Shown here: positions 61,081 to 64,000 of the stretch, piece by piece
How positions within the stretch are numbered: position 1 is the first letter of the stretch
Layout: every line of letters starts with the position of its first letter
Source of the DNA: Ilumatobacteraceae bacterium
GTDB lineage: Bacteria; Actinomycetota; Acidimicrobiia; Acidimicrobiales; Ilumatobacteraceae
Direction: 5' to 3'
Assembly: GCA_013213745.1 (NCBI GenBank)
Contig: JABSQH010000090.1
Span: forward strand, 1-64,000
DNA: 64,000 bases
The notes under the pieces: model-generated
Told to the model about the DNA's origin: nothing
What the model saw: only the letters and a program-made list of their open reading frames with translations
Database searches by the model: none
Made by a program: the position numbers and the translations under genes

Positions 61081-61734
61081 ATGACGTTCATGACCCGCAT
61101 CGCCCAGCGCCGCGTCCGCCACATCGGCGCACTGGCACTGACCGCCGGATTGGTGGCGGCTGCATGCTCGAGCGGATCGACGGGCTCGAACACCGCCGAC
61201 TCCGCTGCGGCTCCGGCGGCCACCGAGGCGCCGCCTGCGGAACCGACCTCGTCCAACGACTTACCCGTCGCCACCGAGGCTCCAGCAGCCACCGAAGCGC
61301 CCACGCCGACGGCGGCTCCAGTTCCGCCAGCACCCCAGGCGCTGCAATTCTCCGCACCATTGGTCGGCGGGGGCACCATCGATCCGGCTGCCGAATTCGC
61401 CGGCAAGCCGACGGTGATGTGGTTCTGGGCACCGTTTTGAAGCGTTTGCAATCGTGAAGCCCCCTCGGTCGAGGAGGCAGCCCAACAGTTCGGTGATCAG
61501 GTCGACTTCGTCGGCGTGGCCTGGAGCGGCAGCGAAGGTGAGTTTCAGGACTTCGTCGACAAGTACGGCTTGACGTTCCCTCAGATCAACGACGAACGCG
61601 GCGATATCTACGCACGGTTCGGCATCGCCTACCAGCCGGCGCTCGTGATCGTCTCCCCTGACGGTTCAACCGAAACCGTTGCCGGGGCAGTCGACGAGTC
61701 ACTCCTCAACCAGATCATCAGCGAAGCCGCCTGA
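61081..61734 (+). CDS. selenoprotein: thioredoxin-like lipoprotein with UxxC active site (TGA-encoded Sec)
   Basis: From ATG 61081 the frame runs to TAG/TGA 61734 only if the TGA at 61438-61440 is read through. Before it: signal and lipobox LVAAAC (Cys29), a Thr/Ala/Pro linker and VMWFWAPF. After it: SVCNREAPSVEEAAQQFG, DFVGVAWSGS, LTFPQINDERGDIYARFGIA, QPALVIVSPDG. The paralog 100 nt upstream reads APWCSVC at this place, so Sec120 takes the position of the first redox Cys (UxxC with Cys123). A hairpin with loop GGUC follows at 61459. Total 217 residues. ATG 61090 is an alternative start. A TGC-to-TGA mutation in a decaying gene is the alternative, but the downstream frame is intact. Confidence 0.85.
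61459..61478 (+). promoter_or_regulatory. bacterial SECIS-like stem-loop after the in-frame TGA
   Basis: GCCCCCTC (61459-61466) and GAGGAGGC (61471-61478) pair over eight positions with one C-A mismatch, closing a loop GGTC. The stem starts 18 nt and the loop 26 nt after the TGA, within the spacing known for bacterial SECIS elements, and the loop begins with G-G-U as SelB-binding loops do. The matching place in the Cys paralog (60715-60735) shows no such hairpin. Confidence 0.75.
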
Positions 61735-61780
61735 CACACGACGTCGCACGCCCCGTCCGGGTTCTTCTACCCTCCGACGT

Positions 61781-62677
61781 ATGCGCATCGCGATCACCGG
61801 CTCGAGCGGACTGATCGGGTCCGCGCTCATCCCCCGGCTCACTGCCGACGGCCACCAGGTCGTGCGTGTCGTCCGCTCCGCCCCGACGGGCGACGAGATC
61901 GGATGGTCGCCCAAAGAGCACACACTCGACCCAGCAGCGTTCGACGGGATCGATGCGGTCGTGCACCTCGCAGGGGCTGGGATCGGCGATCGGCGCTGGA
62001 CCGATGACTACAAACGCGAACTCCTCGAGAGCCGAACGCACGGAACGAGTCTCGTCGCCGAAGCGATCGCCTCGGCGTCGGATGGCCCGAAAGTGCTGCT
62101 CTCGGGTTCGGCCATCGGGATCTATGGCGCCCGCGGCGACGAGGAGTTGACCGAGGGCTCCGAGCTCGGCGACGGGTTCCTCGCAGACATTTGCAAGCAG
62201 TGGGAGGCAGCCACCGACGTCGCCGAAGCAGCCGGAGCACGGGTCGCTCACCTCCGTACAGGCATCGTTCTGTCCGCCGATGGCGGGGCGCTGAAGAAGC
62301 AGTTGCCGATCTTCAAGCTCGGCCTCGGCGGCAAAATGGGAAGTGGCGACCAGTGGCTCAGCTGGATCTCGATCGACGACGAGGTCGAAGCAATCGTGCA
62401 CTTGCTCACGGCCGACATCGAGGGTCCGGTGAACCTGACGGCACCGCAACCGGTGACCAACGCGACGTTCACCAAAGCGCTCGGTGCGGCGCTCAGTCGA
62501 CCCACGTTCGTCCCCATTCCAAAGTTCGGACCGCGGGCCATTCTCGGCCGCGAAGCGGCGGAGAACCTGCTGTTCACCGGTCAGCGAGTGCTCCCTGCAG
62601 TGCTCGAGGGTGCCGATGGGTTCGAGTTCCAGCACGGCGACCTGGCAACCGCGCTCAGCGCGTTGCTCGACCGGTGA
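61781..62677 (+). CDS. TIGR01777-family NAD-dependent epimerase-like protein
   Basis: The 298-residue protein belongs to the SDR39U1/YfcH group. It has RIAITGSSGLIGSALIPRL for the nucleotide fold, AVVHLAGAGIGDRRWTDDYK, KVLLSGSAIGIYGARGDEEL with an atypical YxxxK area, and QWLSWISIDDEVEAIVHLL. The C-terminal DUF1731-like segment ATFTKALGAALSRPTFVPIP follows, with the tail of the protein. The substrate is not known; YfcH is an NADP-binding protein of unclear function. ATG 61781 follows the selenoprotein by 46 nt. The stop overlaps the next start (GTGA). Confidence 0.92.
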   Translation: MRIAITGSSGLIGSALIPRLTADGHQVVRVVRSAPTGDEIGWSPKEHTLDPAAFDGIDAVVHLAGAGIGDRRWTDDYKRELLESRTHGTSLVAEAIASASDGPKVLLSGSAIGIYGARGDEELTEGSELGDGFLADICKQWEAATDVAEAAGARVAHLRTGIVLSADGGALKKQLPIFKLGLGGKMGSGDQWLSWISIDDEVEAIVHLLTADIEGPVNLTAPQPVTNATFTKALGAALSRPTFVPIPKFGPRAILGREAAENLLFTGQRVLPAVLEGADGFEFQHGDLATALSALLDR

Positions 62678-63903
62678 CCGTCGCCGTCGTCGGCGCCGGG
62701 CTCGCCGGTCTCGCGTGCGCGGTCGAACTCGAGCGCAGCGGCATCGATACCGCGGTCTACGAGGCGAGCGACGGAGTCGGCGGACGCGTCCGATCCGATC
62801 GCGTCGATGGGTTCATCATCGACCGCGGCTTCCAAGTCGCCTTGCTCGCGTACCCCGAGCTGCACCGCGGGTTCGACCTCGCAGCACTGGACTTCCAGCC
62901 GTTCGATCCGGGAGCACTCGTGTGGCGCGACGGGCGGGGGGCCGTGGTCGCCGACCCGTTCCGACAGCCGCGCACCGTGGTGTCGACGGCCACGGCGCCA
63001 ATCGGGTCGCTGTTCGACAAGGCCCGCATCGCCCAATTGCGACACCGTCTTCGCAGCGTGCATCCGTCGCGACTGCTCACCAGCGAGGACCGCTCGACGC
63101 GCGATGCGCTCGCTGCGGCCGGATTCAGCGACACGATCATCGATCGCTTCTTCACTCCCCTCGTGGGCGGGATCCAACTCGACCCGGAACTCAGCGACAG
63201 CCGACGCATGTTCGATGTGATCTTCCGCATGCTCGCCGATGGCGACTCCGCGGTGCCGGCAACCGGAATGCAGGCGATCCCCGAACAGCTCGCCGCGCGG
63301 CTGCCCGAGGGATCGATCATGCTCGACAGTCCGGTGGAACGAGTGAGGCGCGACTCGATCGCTGTGCACGCAGGCTCCACGATCGCCGCCGATGCAGTGG
63401 TGGTCGCCACAGAAGGACCGGTGGCGGCGCGGCTCCTCGACCTCGACCCGGTCGAATCGAAGTCTGTTGGTTCTGTGGCCTTTCGCGCCGACATGCCGCC
63501 GATCGACGAGCGCCTCGTCGTCCTCGACGGCACCGGCAGGGGCCCCGTACTCAACGTGGCCGTGATGAGCAACGTGGCATCGACCTACGCCCCAGCTGGA
63601 TCCCACGAGATCGTCGCCGCGGCTCCCGGCCATACCGGGCCGGACCTCGTCGACGATGTGCGTCGACAGTTGCGCGACTGGTGGGGACCGGCCGTCGACC
63701 GCTGGGAGGTGCTCGCAACCCACCGCATCAGCCACGGGCAACCGCGGCAGCGGCCGCCATTCGACCCCAAACGTCGAGTGTCCCTCGACACAGGTGTGTT
63801 CGTCTGTGGCGACCATCGCGACACCGCGTCGATCCAAGGCGCCCTTTTTTCAGGTCGGCGGTGCGCCAAGTCTGTGATCGCCGCGCTCGATGCGCAAGAC
63901 TGA
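62674..63903 (+). CDS. FAD-dependent amine oxidase/phytoene desaturase-like protein
   Basis: The 409-residue flavoprotein has the dinucleotide motif VAVVGAGLAGLACAVELE, the FAD contact GVGGRVRSD then FIIDRGFQVALLAYPEL. The middle carries FFTPLVGGIQLDPELSDSRR and the end FVCGDHRDTASIQGALFSGRRCA. It fits the amine-oxidase/protoporphyrinogen-oxidase-like superfamily related to carotenoid and isoprenoid desaturases. Substrate is unknown. It overlaps the epimerase-like gene by 4 nt and precedes a SRPBCC gene, so all three may belong together. Confidence 0.88.
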   Translation: MTVAVVGAGLAGLACAVELERSGIDTAVYEASDGVGGRVRSDRVDGFIIDRGFQVALLAYPELHRGFDLAALDFQPFDPGALVWRDGRGAVVADPFRQPRTVVSTATAPIGSLFDKARIAQLRHRLRSVHPSRLLTSEDRSTRDALAAAGFSDTIIDRFFTPLVGGIQLDPELSDSRRMFDVIFRMLADGDSAVPATGMQAIPEQLAARLPEGSIMLDSPVERVRRDSIAVHAGSTIAADAVVVATEGPVAARLLDLDPVESKSVGSVAFRADMPPIDERLVVLDGTGRGPVLNVAVMSNVASTYAPAGSHEIVAAAPGHTGPDLVDDVRRQLRDWWGPAVDRWEVLATHRISHGQPRQRPPFDPKRRVSLDTGVFVCGDHRDTASIQGALFSGRRCAKSVIAALDAQD

Positions 63904-63907
63904 TGCC

Positions 63908-64000
63908 GTGGTGGACGATCGGGTAGATGTTCTTGACGATGTACGCGTGGAGCGAGCGGTGCGCTTCGTCGCGGCGACGCCACAGGAGATCTTCGATCTT
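63908..64000 (+). CDS. SRPBCC-family protein, N-terminal part, runs off the right edge
   Basis: From GTG 63908 (or 63911) the frame gives DDVRVERAVRFVAATPQEIFDL to the window edge. The run of a charged strand followed by A-T-P-x-x-I-F-D-L is the standard start of polyketide-cyclase/START-like SRPBCC proteins, which bind hydrophobic ligands. Only about 31 residues are visible. It begins 4 nt after the oxidase stop and is likely cotranscribed. Confidence 0.6.
   Translation, partial: MVDDRVDVLDDVRVERAVRFVAATPQEIFDL

Noticed and set aside
60994-61440. Treating the thioredoxin-like frame ending at 61440 as a complete truncated protein
   Set aside because: It would stop one codon before the second active-site Cys, and the coding sequence continues in frame with clear similarity to the paralog; recoding explains it better.
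1-64000. CRISPR arrays, tRNA or rRNA genes, prophage
   Set aside because: No regularly spaced repeats, no cloverleaf-like intergenic sequence with a CCA-type end, no rRNA-like stretch and no phage structural genes were seen; intergenic gaps are short and explained.

Overview
The window is high-GC, densely packed bacterial DNA with many GTG starts and 1-4 nt gene overlaps. The gene content points to an actinobacterium: DUF3039 and DUF4031 proteins, a scar of an F420/PPOX-type flavoprotein, a stand-alone LigD-type polymerase domain, an ImuA/ImuB/DnaE2 mutasome with actinobacterial-type SOS boxes, and Mpt53/DsbE-like secreted thioredoxins. I would guess class Acidimicrobiia, but that is inference from gene content. 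No rRNA, tRNA, CRISPR array, prophage or intact transposase was found.

Layout. 0-5 kb: a kinase-like APH, LigD-type polymerase, pirin, nitroreductase, ThrH and cupin genes, with gene remnants between them. 5-12.6 kb: acyl-CoA mutase large subunit, class II aldolase, two EamA exporters, a rhodanese/ThiF-type E1 fusion, a sirtuin and an L,D-transpeptidase-like protein. 12.6-23.3 kb: release factor 3, DUF2207 membrane protein, a frameshifted regulator, a sulfatase coupled to leucyl aminopeptidase, a YceI protein, an inverted-repeat element and a TetR remnant. 23.3-35 kb: an asymmetric ABC exporter pair, HD hydrolase, MFS transporter, malic enzyme, DUF3039, NUDIX, thioesterase and MgtE. 35-47 kb: dnaE2 and imuA-imuB, each behind an SOS box, flanking a TetR-ABC-ABC operon with a perfect palindromic operator. 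47-54.4 kb: a NifU-N-like protein and a five-gene cluster (SWIM, DUF5691, MoxR ATPase, DUF5682, VWA). 54.5-60 kb: a lipoate operon of dihydrolipoyl dehydrogenase, E2 acyltransferase and one protein that fuses LipB to LipA. 60-64 kb: two tandem thioredoxin-like lipoproteins, then an SDR39U1-type epimerase, an FAD oxidase and a partial SRPBCC gene.

The most striking observation is the second thioredoxin-like lipoprotein (61081-61734). An in-frame TGA sits exactly where its upstream paralog has the first Cys of the CxxC motif. Reading continues in frame with full similarity, and a stem-loop with a GGUC apical loop lies 18 nt after the TGA. This is the arrangement of a bacterial selenoprotein with its SECIS element. 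The reading-frame and hairpin facts are visible in the sequence; selenocysteine insertion itself is inferred.

Other points of interest are the LipB-LipA fusion placed next to the lipoylated E2, the split SOS mutasome, two heterodimeric ABC exporters whose degenerate sites fall in complementary subunits, a small intergenic hairpin repeat family, and several genes caught mid-decay.
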